Below the pieces are notes generated by a model that made no database searches, was not told the DNA's origin, and worked only from the letters and a program-made list of their open reading frames with translations. This document shows positions 26,574 to 34,654 of a stretch of DNA of 64,000 nt, one piece after another. Numbering within the stretch: position 1 is the first letter of the stretch; the number at the start of each line of letters is the position of its first letter. Source of the stretch: Nemesobacter sp965204665 (GTDB taxonomy: Bacteria > Desulfobacterota_D > UBA1144 > Nemesobacterales > Nemesobacteraceae); contig OZ242002.1 of NCBI GenBank assembly GCA_965204665.1, positions 124,001 to 188,000 on the forward strand. Direction: 5' to 3'. Position numbers and translations under genes: made by a program.

Positions 26574-26780
26574 ATGTTCGGATTAGGAACTGCTGAATTA
26601 CTGATAATTCTTTTTATAGCTCTGGTGATATTGGGTCCCAAGGAGCTTCCCAAGGTAGCGAGAACTCTCGGAAGGGGGATAAGAGAACTTCAAAGGGCTA
26701 AAGAAGACCTGAAAAAAAATATAGAATTTGAAGATGAGCAGGTAAAAACGGAAACATCGGAAAAAGACAACACCGCCTGA
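26574..26780 (+). CDS. tatA: Twin-arginine translocase subunit TatA/TatB
   Basis: A 68-residue protein with the TatA/B layout: a short N-terminal membrane helix (GTAELLIILFIALVILGP), the hinge GPKELPKVARTLGRG, an amphipathic helix and an acidic charged tail. The early Glu (GTAELL) and GPKELP are closer to TatB, but the short length fits TatA, so the subtype is undecided. No tatC is nearby. Confidence 0.88.
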   Translation: MFGLGTAELLIILFIALVILGPKELPKVARTLGRGIRELQRAKEDLKKNIEFEDEQVKTETSEKDNTA

Positions 26781-26839
26781 CTTGTCAGATGAACTCTCTG
26801 GTATAGTATTAAAAACGATTCTTCCGAAGATTTAATCAT

Positions 26840-28432
26840 ATGCCTAAAATAATCATTGACGGAACAGAGATCGAGGTAGATGACGGAATCAACGTTATTC
26901 AGGCCGCAGCCGGCGCAGGCATAGAGATACCCCATTTCTGCTATCATCCGGAACTGAGTGTTGTAGCTCAGTGCAGACAGTGCCTGGTTGAAGTGGAAGG
27001 CATTCCGAAGGTTCTTCCCGCATGCAACACCGTCGTAAGAGACGGTCTCGAGGTCAGGACGAACACTGAAAAAGCACTTGAAGCCAGAAAGGCCGCTGTT
27101 GAATTCACTCTGATAAACCACCCGCTAGACTGCCCTATATGCGACAAGGGTGGAGAATGTCCTCTCCAGATGACTACCTTCGACCACGGACCGGGCTACA
27201 GCAGGATCGGAGGCCCGGAGAACAAGAAAGTCAGAAGGAAAAACTACCTGAGCGACCGTATAATGTACGATGCCAACAGGTGCATCATGTGTACGCGTTG
27301 CGTTCGGTTCACGGATGAAGTGACCCGGACACATGAACTCGGAACATCAGGGAGAGGGTTCCGTAAGAAAATATCCGTTTTCCCGGGAAAACAACTCGAC
27401 AACGAGCTTGCCGGAAACGTAATTGACATCTGTCCGGTCGGGGCTCTGCTCCCGAAAACAGACCTGCACGAAGAACGGGTCTGGTACATGGAGTTCACAG
27501 ATTCCGTGTGCTCGCTCTGTAGCACCGGCTGCAACATCACCGTGGGCGTGGACCCCAGACAGGGAAAAGTAGCGCGAATCCGCCCTAGGATAAACCAGGA
27601 AGTAAACGGTCACTGGATATGCGACAGGGGAAGGTTCGATTACGAAGAAGTTCAGGAATCGGCAAGGCTTCGGGATCCGATAAAAAAAGACGACAGAGAC
27701 TACTCGGCAACTTCTTGGGAAAATGGAGTTGACAGCGCTTGCGCAAGGATCGTAGAAGCGAATACATGCGGGATTGCGGTTTCTGTGGCCGTTACAAACG
27801 AGGAGATGTTTCTTGCCAAAAAACTTTCCCGCACAATGGGAGACTGCCCAGTGCTCTGTGCTGCCGGACCTGAAGTCACGGAGAAAAAGTTCGGACTTAT
27901 AAGCAATGACCCGAATCCGAACAGCGTCGGGGCGAGAAACCTCATGTTGAACTCAGACGACGACAGCATAAAGAAGATGACCTCGGCAATTTTTGAAGGT
28001 AAGGTGGACTTACTTATAGTGATTGAAGAAGACCTCTTCAGAATTGTTCCGACCTATGAAAAATACGCGCTCGGCCGGGCTCTGGAAAAGCTCGGTTTTC
28101 TTTTAGTCATCGACTACAAACTCAGTGAAACGGCAAAATACGCTCATATGATTCTGCCATCCGCAAGCCCATACGAAAAAGACGGAACTTTCACCAACGA
28201 CTCGGGACGGGTTCAGAAAATAAGAAAAGCGATTTCACCTCCAGGACGGTCAAAGCCCGCATGGGAAATCCTGTGCATGTTAGGTAAGAAACTGAACAAG
28301 CACTACTTCAACTACTCTTCAGTTTCAGATGTGTTGGACGACATAGGTGTAAAGATTCCAAGTTATGCGGGGATGAGTTATGAAATACTGGGACCGGTCG
28401 GGGAAGTTATCACGCCTGTAGTTAGAAAATGA
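26840..28432 (+). CDS. nuoG: NADH-quinone oxidoreductase subunit G (short form)
   Basis: The iron-sulfur electron-transfer subunit of complex I, 530 residues. The N-terminal 2Fe-2S ferredoxin domain has CYHPELSVVAQCRQCLVEVE and a fourth Cys in VLPACNT. The 4Fe-4S ligand region has NHPLDCPICDKGGECPLQ, then NRCIMCTRCVRFTDE and VIDICPVGAL, followed by the molybdopterin-type CSLCSTGCNITVGV cluster. The rest is a shortened molybdopterin-oxidoreductase-like domain, so the protein is shorter than the usual 680-900 residues. The stop overlaps the nuoH start (ATGA). The other nuo genes are not in the window. Confidence 0.92.
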   Translation: MPKIIIDGTEIEVDDGINVIQAAAGAGIEIPHFCYHPELSVVAQCRQCLVEVEGIPKVLPACNTVVRDGLEVRTNTEKALEARKAAVEFTLINHPLDCPICDKGGECPLQMTTFDHGPGYSRIGGPENKKVRRKNYLSDRIMYDANRCIMCTRCVRFTDEVTRTHELGTSGRGFRKKISVFPGKQLDNELAGNVIDICPVGALLPKTDLHEERVWYMEFTDSVCSLCSTGCNITVGVDPRQGKVARIRPRINQEVNGHWICDRGRFDYEEVQESARLRDPIKKDDRDYSATSWENGVDSACARIVEANTCGIAVSVAVTNEEMFLAKKLSRTMGDCPVLCAAGPEVTEKKFGLISNDPNPNSVGARNLMLNSDDDSIKKMTSAIFEGKVDLLIVIEEDLFRIVPTYEKYALGRALEKLGFLLVIDYKLSETAKYAHMILPSASPYEKDGTFTNDSGRVQKIRKAISPPGRSKPAWEILCMLGKKLNKHYFNYSSVSDVLDDIGVKIPSYAGMSYEILGPVGEVITPVVRK

Positions 28433-29478
28433 CACCTGTTCTCATAACAATAACGGTAGCAAAGATAGCTCTGGTACTTTTCGTTGTCCTTACCGCAGTG
28501 GCCTATCTCACTTATGCGGAAAGAAGAATAAGCGCTTTTATACAAGACCGCTATGGGCCCAACAGAGTCGGTCCTCTAGGTCTCTTGCAACCCCTTGCGG
28601 ATGGGATAAAGTTCATTTTCAAAGAAGATGTTATCCCTGAAAGGGCGAACAAGAGCATGTATGTTCTCGCGCCTGCGTTTGCCTTGATTACCGCCCTTGC
28701 TGCTCTTGCAGTAATTCCAATAGGCCGGGGGGTTCACACAGACGTTTTCGGACTTCTTAACGACCCGGTATTTATAAAATTCCAGATAGCGGACCTTAAC
28801 GTCGGTCTGCTCTATGTTCTAGCAATAAGTTCGCTGAGCGTTTACGGAGTTGTGCTTGGAGGGTGGTCGTCCAACAGCAAATACTCGCTTATAGGCGGGC
28901 TTCGGGGCGCAGCGCAAATGATAAGTTACGAACTTGCCCTAGGACTCTCAATACTCGGGGTGATAGCGGTAACCGGTTCGCTGCGGCTGGGAGATATAAT
29001 TGAAGCTCAAGAAAAGATGTGGTTCGTGATTCCCTCTTTTATAGGTTTTGTGGTTTTCGTCGTTTCGGCGTTCGCCGAGACCAACAGACTCCCGTTCGAC
29101 CTTGCCGAGGCTGAACCCGAAATAGTAGCCGGCTACCACACCGAGTACGGCAGTATGAAATTTGCTATGTTCTTCATGGCGGAATATACTCATATGATAG
29201 TTGCTTCGTGCATGATAGTTTCTTTGTTTCTGGGTGGTTGGTATCCCTTACCTTTCGGGGGATGGTTCGGCGTTGACATAGATACCCACTGGTATCTGCC
29301 GCCGATGGTTTTCATAGGCAAGGTACTGTTCTTACTCTTTCTTTTCATCTGGGTAAGGTGGTCCTTGCCGAGATTTCGTTATGATCAGGTGATGGGACTG
29401 GGATGGAAAAAACTTTTTCCTCTCGCGGTGGTAAACCTGCTTTTAATAAGCGCACTTATAATTCTGAAAATCCTCTAA
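28429..29478 (+). CDS. nuoH: NADH-quinone oxidoreductase subunit H
   Basis: The membrane subunit of complex I at the quinone-binding interface, 349 residues with about eight membrane helices. Signatures are YAERRISAFIQDRYGPNRVG, QPLADGIKFIFKED and the ETNRLPFDLAEAEPEIVAGY loop with its conserved acidic residues. It is translationally coupled to nuoG. No nuoI follows; the next gene is on the other strand. Confidence 0.95.
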   Translation: MTPVLITITVAKIALVLFVVLTAVAYLTYAERRISAFIQDRYGPNRVGPLGLLQPLADGIKFIFKEDVIPERANKSMYVLAPAFALITALAALAVIPIGRGVHTDVFGLLNDPVFIKFQIADLNVGLLYVLAISSLSVYGVVLGGWSSNSKYSLIGGLRGAAQMISYELALGLSILGVIAVTGSLRLGDIIEAQEKMWFVIPSFIGFVVFVVSAFAETNRLPFDLAEAEPEIVAGYHTEYGSMKFAMFFMAEYTHMIVASCMIVSLFLGGWYPLPFGGWFGVDIDTHWYLPPMVFIGKVLFLLFLFIWVRWSLPRFRYDQVMGLGWKKLFPLAVVNLLLISALIILKIL

Positions 29479-29561
29479 TTGAGATAGACATCGGAAAGAC
29501 CTCTAAGTAGAAGTAGTGGGCACGCCGTACTCAAAAAAAGGAGATGGAAATAAATCTCAGA

Positions 29562-30089
29562 TTAATGATCATCCGAATGCTTGTCCCTGAGGTTTTCATA
29601 CTCCGCCGCGGACATTTTTCTTGACTTATCCAGAAATATAGCAACCGCCCAGATATCCCTATCTTCGTGAGTGGGTCCGTAAGCGGGCATTCCCGTCATC
29701 TTCACCCCATTTTTCGTAACCCAGAATATATTCTCAAGGGAGTACTCATAGAGTTTTTCCGGAAACCTCGGCGGGGGAGGAAACAGACCTTTTCCGGACG
29801 ATGAGGGTTCGACACCGGGTGCTCCATGGCACTGAACGCACATCTTTTCGTATTCTTTGAAACCCTCTACATATATGTCTCCATCATCTACATCATAGGG
29901 AACTACGAGACCTGCAGAGTTTCTCTGTATTGATCTCTCGGTAATACTGTGAAGAATCGCATTGACGATTGCCGGGTGCGGTCTCGTAGCTGAAACATCG
30001 TAACATCCAGAAAAGAAATAGAGCACGACAGCAACAACAAAAATCACCACCAGCATTTTTTTGATTAAAGGTTTTTTAATTATTTCCAT
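29562..30089 (-). CDS. Membrane-anchored monohaem cytochrome c
   Basis: A 175-residue protein with an N-terminal hydrophobic segment (MLVVIFVVAVVLYFFSGC), which could be a signal anchor or a lipobox (FFSGC). A single haem site CVQCHG lies near residue 80, and the probable axial Met is in KMTGMPAYGPTHEDRDIWA, the usual class I cytochrome c ending. It is the last gene of the imelysin-DHOR-porin-cytochrome operon, 18 bases after the porin stop. It probably moves electrons in the periplasm with the di-haem protein. Confidence 0.88.
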   Translation of the reverse strand: MEIIKKPLIKKMLVVIFVVAVVLYFFSGCYDVSATRPHPAIVNAILHSITERSIQRNSAGLVVPYDVDDGDIYVEGFKEYEKMCVQCHGAPGVEPSSSGKGLFPPPPRFPEKLYEYSLENIFWVTKNGVKMTGMPAYGPTHEDRDIWAVAIFLDKSRKMSAAEYENLRDKHSDDH

Positions 30090-30107
30090 TTTTTAGATCT
30101 TCCTCCT

Positions 30108-31592
30108 TTAGTAAACCCACCCGAATGCGAGATTTGCAGTGCTTTCGTTGTTCAACATGGAGTCGCCGACCCTTCTATAGGAGTAATCAAGTTTAACAAA
30201 AACGGAATCGGCAAATGAGTACGAAAGTCCGCTCGTCAGTACCAGTCTCTCATAACGGGGATTATCAAATAGAGATTCCCGAGGTTTGAATATGGAATCG
30301 TAATAATCTACCCGCAGGAAAGGTTTTAGGCTGTTCCACGGTCCAAGTCCCACATAAGGTCCTATGTCGTAACCAACTTCTCCCCACAATGCTAGAGCGT
30401 TATCAGCTACCGGAGTCCTCGCGACGCTGAGATTGTTGGAAAGTCTTGAATTCCTGGTGGAAATATCATCGGCATTCCATAACTGCCCCCAGATCACCAC
30501 ACCGGTTCCGTACCATCTTTCCTTTCTCAGCACAAAGTGGGCATCAAGAAGGAGTAACGGGGAATCAACATCTTCCAGGTCGTCTTTAGGCCTGTTCGCA
30601 TTAGTATTCAAACCGTAATAGACCGAACTTCCGACCATAAGACCGATGTCAGTAAATCTGTAGTCCGCCCGGCCCACAAAAGCGAGACCGTCGGCTTGAA
30701 TAGTCTCGAATTTGCCTTGATGACCTTCTCTAATCCAGTTCAGAGAACCGAACCCCGTAGAATCCAGTCCGCTCACCACCTGGAAAACAAGTTCCAGATT
30801 GTCATTTACGTAATAGTTCAACCCCATACCGATCTCATCCCATACGGCGGGAATTATCATTGTCTCGGATTCAGGACGTCTGGCGGCAAGATACCCCGAA
30901 GGCTTGTATAACTGCGACAGAAGTCCGTATCCGACATAGAACCGCCCTACTTTCAACTCTCCCCAGTCGCCGAGTTTCTTACTCAGGTAAAGCTCTTCCA
31001 GTAGTACTTCGCCTCCTTTTTCAACCTCCTGTTCAAATTCTCCGAACTCCTCATATTCAATCTCAAACGCCGACCCGGTTCCACCATGTTCAAACTCAAG
31101 TTCTGCCTCAAAGCCCAGCCCCATGGGCATTTCGCCTTCAAGTTCCAGAACAAATCTTGTAAGGTCAAACTCAACCCTGTTGTCCGACTCGCTTCCACCG
31201 GGACGATTCTGGTTCTGCCCGTGATCAAACCATGAAAAAAGAATATCGGCGTACCCGTTCCAGTTGAGTCTGAAAGGCGAACTCTCGTCAACGGGGTCGT
31301 AAGTGCTGTATACATCGCCAGTCTTCTCGAAAAGACCCTCATTTTCTGCATTTTGGGGATGTGCGATACTATTCTCATGCTCGTCGGTAAGTTCAATTAA
31401 TTTTTTTTCAACGGATTTCATCCGACTGTCGTATTGTTCTCTTATCCGTTTTATTTCATGAAACTCTTTTCTGAGATTTTCTATTTCCCGTCGGATTTCG
31501 TCCGACTCCCGAGCAGTTCCCGTTCCGGGTAAAAACAAAATAAAACCGAACATGGTTAAAGTTAATGAAAACAGAAGTCTTTTTCTCTTCAT
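30108..31592 (-). CDS. Coiled-coil outer-membrane porin
   Basis: A 494-residue exported protein. After a signal peptide (MKRKRLLFSLTLTMFGFILF to GTARESD) comes a coiled coil at about residues 28-70 (IRREIENLRKEFHEIKRIRE and on), as in periplasm-projecting porins. The barrel follows, with strands such as FRLNWNGYADILFSWFD, LGFEAELEFEHG, LKVGRFYVGYGLLSQLYKPS and LRVDYYDSIFKPRESL, ending in aromatic FGWVY. The layout resembles phosphate- and carboxylate-type porins. Genes for imelysin, a di-haem oxidoreductase and a cytochrome c share its operon, so it may be the outer-membrane channel of an iron-related system (inference). Confidence 0.82.
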   Translation of the reverse strand: MKRKRLLFSLTLTMFGFILFLPGTGTARESDEIRREIENLRKEFHEIKRIREQYDSRMKSVEKKLIELTDEHENSIAHPQNAENEGLFEKTGDVYSTYDPVDESSPFRLNWNGYADILFSWFDHGQNQNRPGGSESDNRVEFDLTRFVLELEGEMPMGLGFEAELEFEHGGTGSAFEIEYEEFGEFEQEVEKGGEVLLEELYLSKKLGDWGELKVGRFYVGYGLLSQLYKPSGYLAARRPESETMIIPAVWDEIGMGLNYYVNDNLELVFQVVSGLDSTGFGSLNWIREGHQGKFETIQADGLAFVGRADYRFTDIGLMVGSSVYYGLNTNANRPKDDLEDVDSPLLLLDAHFVLRKERWYGTGVVIWGQLWNADDISTRNSRLSNNLSVARTPVADNALALWGEVGYDIGPYVGLGPWNSLKPFLRVDYYDSIFKPRESLFDNPRYERLVLTSGLSYSFADSVFVKLDYSYRRVGDSMLNNESTANLAFGWVY

Positions 31593-31602
31593 CGTTTTAT
31601 CC

Positions 31603-32940
31603 TCAAAGTGTATTCAGAAATTTAATAAGGCTCTCACGTTTCCGCTTGGGGAGATTTTTAAATTTCATCTTGACGTTTTCAGCTTCCCCTCCATGCCACA
31701 AGATGGCCTCCTCAAGGCTTCTTGCACGACCATCATGCAGAAAGTTCTTCTCCAGCAGTATTCTCTCCGTAAGACCGATTCCCCAGAGCGGAGCAGTTCT
31801 CCACTCTCTTCCGGTAGCCTGAAAGTCCGGCCTGTTGTCCGCAAGCCCCTCACCCATGTCATGCAACAGAAGATCGGTGAAAGGCTGTAGGTTCTGATAG
31901 CTCAGTTCTTCTATAGGATGCGGGCCGGTTCTGATTAAGGAGACATGACAGGAACCACAGCCGATGTCGGAGAAGACCGCTTCGCCTTCTCTGACATCAG
32001 GGTCATCAACATCATCCCTTAAGGGAACGGCAAGAGTCTGAACATAAAAAGTGGCGAGAGCCAACTGCTCCTCGGTTATTTCAGTCGGAGCGTCGTCGGG
32101 ATTGACGTCAGGGTTTGTCACTCCCATATCATCAGCATAAGCCCTCGCGGTCTGAGCTCTCAGATTCGGATTGTTCGCTTTACGCCCGAATCTGCCGACC
32201 TCCGTTGAAGCTGTCACCCGGTTCCAGACCATGTTAGGTCTGCCGGATATTCCATCACCGTCAGAATCGTCCGGGTCGGAAAGTTCCAGCAACGTCTCTT
32301 CCGGTATGGCTTCAAGCAAACCGAGACCGATTACAGGAGGGGGCAATCTCATTGAAGTCTGAATACCCGCTCCGAGAGAAGAACCATCGGAAAGAGTTAT
32401 ATCAAGCAGGGGTTTTCTCAGGTTGTAGGAAGTACCGTCCGGATAACTGCCGGGAATCTCTTGCCAGCGGAGAGAGACACTTGCCTCAGGCTCAACACCG
32501 AATACCGCATGATCCTGAATCTGATGACCGAGTCCTTCAACCGGAGTATTTCCTCCAGGAACCTCGGGGACGCCTTCGGGGTCGGAAATCATTACAAGCG
32601 CGTTGCTCCTTAGGTTGCTGTGGTTGAACACAGGGTGACCTCTTCCGTTCTTTATGTGACATGAGTCACAGGACACATTATTAAAAAGCGGACCTAAGCC
32701 CGGATTTACAGGGGCAGGAGCAGTCACGAAAACGTTGCCGAACTCAACATCCCCATCAAGATGTCTGGCAAGATTTTCTTCCGACAGATTCCCTGCAGGC
32801 TCTTCAAACGCAAAAGATGTCCTGTTTTGAACGCTAGTGTCGCCACCAGGCGTCACCGAAAGAATTTCCGGTTCTCCGCCGTCGCACGACAGAACAAAGA
32901 AAAGAAAAAGGACAAAAGAACCGATAATCTGAAATCTCAT
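31603..32940 (-). CDS. Di-haem oxidoreductase (DHOR / DUF1111 family) lipoprotein
   Basis: About 445 residues. The signal ends with a lipobox (FVLSC). I take ATG 32940 (MRFQIIGS) as the start; an in-frame TTG lies at 32964. Two haem sites are seen: NVSCDSCHIKNGRGHP and DIGCGSCHVS. Typical DHOR segments are LRKPLLDITLSDG, GRFGRKANNPNLRAQTARAY and the C-terminal RTAPLWGIGLTERILLEKNF then LHDGRARSLEEAILWHGGEA. The family resembles cytochrome c peroxidases without proven peroxidase activity and is often next to imelysin, as here (3-base gap to it, 10 to the porin). Confidence 0.9.
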   Translation of the reverse strand: MRFQIIGSFVLFLFFVLSCDGGEPEILSVTPGGDTSVQNRTSFAFEEPAGNLSEENLARHLDGDVEFGNVFVTAPAPVNPGLGPLFNNVSCDSCHIKNGRGHPVFNHSNLRSNALVMISDPEGVPEVPGGNTPVEGLGHQIQDHAVFGVEPEASVSLRWQEIPGSYPDGTSYNLRKPLLDITLSDGSSLGAGIQTSMRLPPPVIGLGLLEAIPEETLLELSDPDDSDGDGISGRPNMVWNRVTASTEVGRFGRKANNPNLRAQTARAYADDMGVTNPDVNPDDAPTEITEEQLALATFYVQTLAVPLRDDVDDPDVREGEAVFSDIGCGSCHVSLIRTGPHPIEELSYQNLQPFTDLLLHDMGEGLADNRPDFQATGREWRTAPLWGIGLTERILLEKNFLHDGRARSLEEAILWHGGEAENVKMKFKNLPKRKRESLIKFLNTL

Positions 32941-32967
32941 AGTAGATACAAATCGGACCAACAATCT

Positions 32968-34068
32968 CTACATCCTTAGAAGAGTCAGTACAGGACCACT
33001 TAAAGTCTTACTTACTTTATCTATTGCTTTCTGAGCCTCTTTTATTTGGTCGGCTTGACCCTGGTCGGTTATAGAGTCTCGAAAAGGCTGCTTGATAGAT
33101 AGAATCGCATCTATCGCAGCATTTGTTTCGTCTTCTACTCTTTTAGCCAGAGAAGAATCCCCAACCGCAATCAGGTCTTTCAGTCCTTTGTTCGTTCCAG
33201 TACACGTTCTATCACTCAAACTAACCGCCCTGCATCCCCTGTACGCATTGAGAACTCCCAGTACGTTATGCGCGAAATCCGCTCTTGAATTAAAACTGAA
33301 CTGGCTTTCTACAAGTTCAACATCCTGTTCATCAAACGGGTCGGCTATTTTTCCTGTTCCCACCTCATCAAGAATTATTGTCATCCCTTTGATTATTTGT
33401 TCAACAGCACTAAACTTGGACGGATATACAGTGTTTCCACCCTCGCCAGCATCTCTCATCAAATCTCCGTAAGGGTTATCTCCCTCCGTCCAGTCTTCGT
33501 AAAGTTCTACAGCAGTGGATTCTATATCCTTTGCGGTGCCTGCCAGATACTCAATTTCCCGAGAAGTGAAATCATCAACACTCCTCGCATTTCCTTCTCT
33601 GAAAATGAGATATTCAACTGTGTGGAAACCCTTTTTTTCCGGGTCGAGTTCGGAGATGTATTGCTCTGTAAGATCATCACTGGAAGCCAAAACAGCATCA
33701 AGGTCGGTCCGGTTAACAGGCCAGCTGTCGAGCGCAGGATCATGCCCTTTAGAATCTACCGGTCCAAAAAGCCAAGCCTCACTCTGTTCCCATGGAATTC
33801 TTGACGCTGTCCAAGCATCTGCTGCCGTTTGAACGTTACTCCGCGTTCCCTCTCCGATACTTTCAACAGCGGTTACTAACCCAGCGGCTTTGTCTTTTAA
33901 ATCGCGGTAAGTAGCTATAACCACATCATCCACATAATTTTCAATCACAGTCGAGGCAAGTTCCGAGTTCTCATCAATAAAACTCTCCGAATTTCCAGAA
34001 CCTCCTCCACAACTCATAAGAAAAAACACACAAACCAGAACTGACAATACGATCCTTACGCTAAACAT
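32968..34068 (-). CDS. Imelysin family (M75-like) iron-related lipoprotein
   Basis: About 366 residues from ATG 34068, which has AGGAGG 9 bases upstream; the longer frame from 34110 is unlikely. The lipobox is FLMSC followed by GGGSGNSES. The imelysin GxHxxE signature appears as KKGFHTVEYLIFREG near the middle, preceded by WPVNRTDLDAVL. It is helix-rich throughout. Imelysins are outer-membrane or periplasmic iron-regulated proteins once thought to be peptidases. It is the first gene of the operon with DHOR, porin and cytochrome c. A TTGACA box lies at 34137-34142 on the coding strand upstream. Confidence 0.88.
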   Translation of the reverse strand: MFSVRIVLSVLVCVFFLMSCGGGSGNSESFIDENSELASTVIENYVDDVVIATYRDLKDKAAGLVTAVESIGEGTRSNVQTAADAWTASRIPWEQSEAWLFGPVDSKGHDPALDSWPVNRTDLDAVLASSDDLTEQYISELDPEKKGFHTVEYLIFREGNARSVDDFTSREIEYLAGTAKDIESTAVELYEDWTEGDNPYGDLMRDAGEGGNTVYPSKFSAVEQIIKGMTIILDEVGTGKIADPFDEQDVELVESQFSFNSRADFAHNVLGVLNAYRGCRAVSLSDRTCTGTNKGLKDLIAVGDSSLAKRVEDETNAAIDAILSIKQPFRDSITDQGQADQIKEAQKAIDKVSKTLSGPVLTLLRM

Positions 34069-34110
34069 TAGTCCTCCTACATTGTAGACTTTCTTAATCC
34101 AGAATATCAT

Positions 34111-34654
34111 GGATAAATAAAGTCTATGATAAACTGATTGTCAAGCAGAATTAGAAGTTTTTTGTGAACGAGCGAAAAAAAAAATGATTCTTGGGGATAA
34201 ATCAGATTCTGTAAAAACATTTCAGTTCTGAGAGGTGTACGCTGAACAATGCAAAACCTCAGAATATCTTCACAGTCTCAGTTGTCCCGCTCACATAATT
34301 CTTGAGCCAGACTGCAACGGTCGCATGAGGGTCTTTTACCGCCTCTTTGAACTATTCTATTGTTTTTGATGAAAAATTATGTAGTCCTATCTGCATACTC
34401 TATATGTGTGCACTATAGGACTTCTGGAGTTAAGTATGGGTAGTTGACAGGCCGGAAACTACGGTTTCCTGATATCATACCTACATGGAGCAAAAGAGCG
34501 TGTTCGGTAGTATCATCCGGAAGAAAACCCGTTTCTGAGGCTCAACAATATCCAAAATCATGCTCAATATTCAACTTGGCGAGATGTGTGGACTAGGACA
34601 ACGGACCAAGCAGTCACCTCTTGAAGGAATGCTTGCATTTGGTCTTCACTGTTA
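34111..34654. other. Intergenic region with repeat copy and possible relic ORF
   Basis: About 540 bases between imelysin and gyrB. It holds one copy of an interspersed repeat (34199-34280). On the minus strand next to it is a short protein-like stretch reading EAVKDPHATVAVWLKN then YVSGTTETVKIF and a stop, near 34265-34350, which may be the end of a dead gene. Nothing else is supportable. Confidence 0.4.
34199..34280 (-). repeat. Interspersed ~78-bp repeat, copy A
   Basis: On the minus strand this reads ACTGTGAAGATATTCTGAGG and continues through TTTTGCATTGTTCAG to AATCTGATTT. Copy B at 54764-54841 (plus strand) matches with seven substitutions and one 2-base gap over about 78 bases, counted by eye, including a perfect run of about 34. 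Confidence 0.85.
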
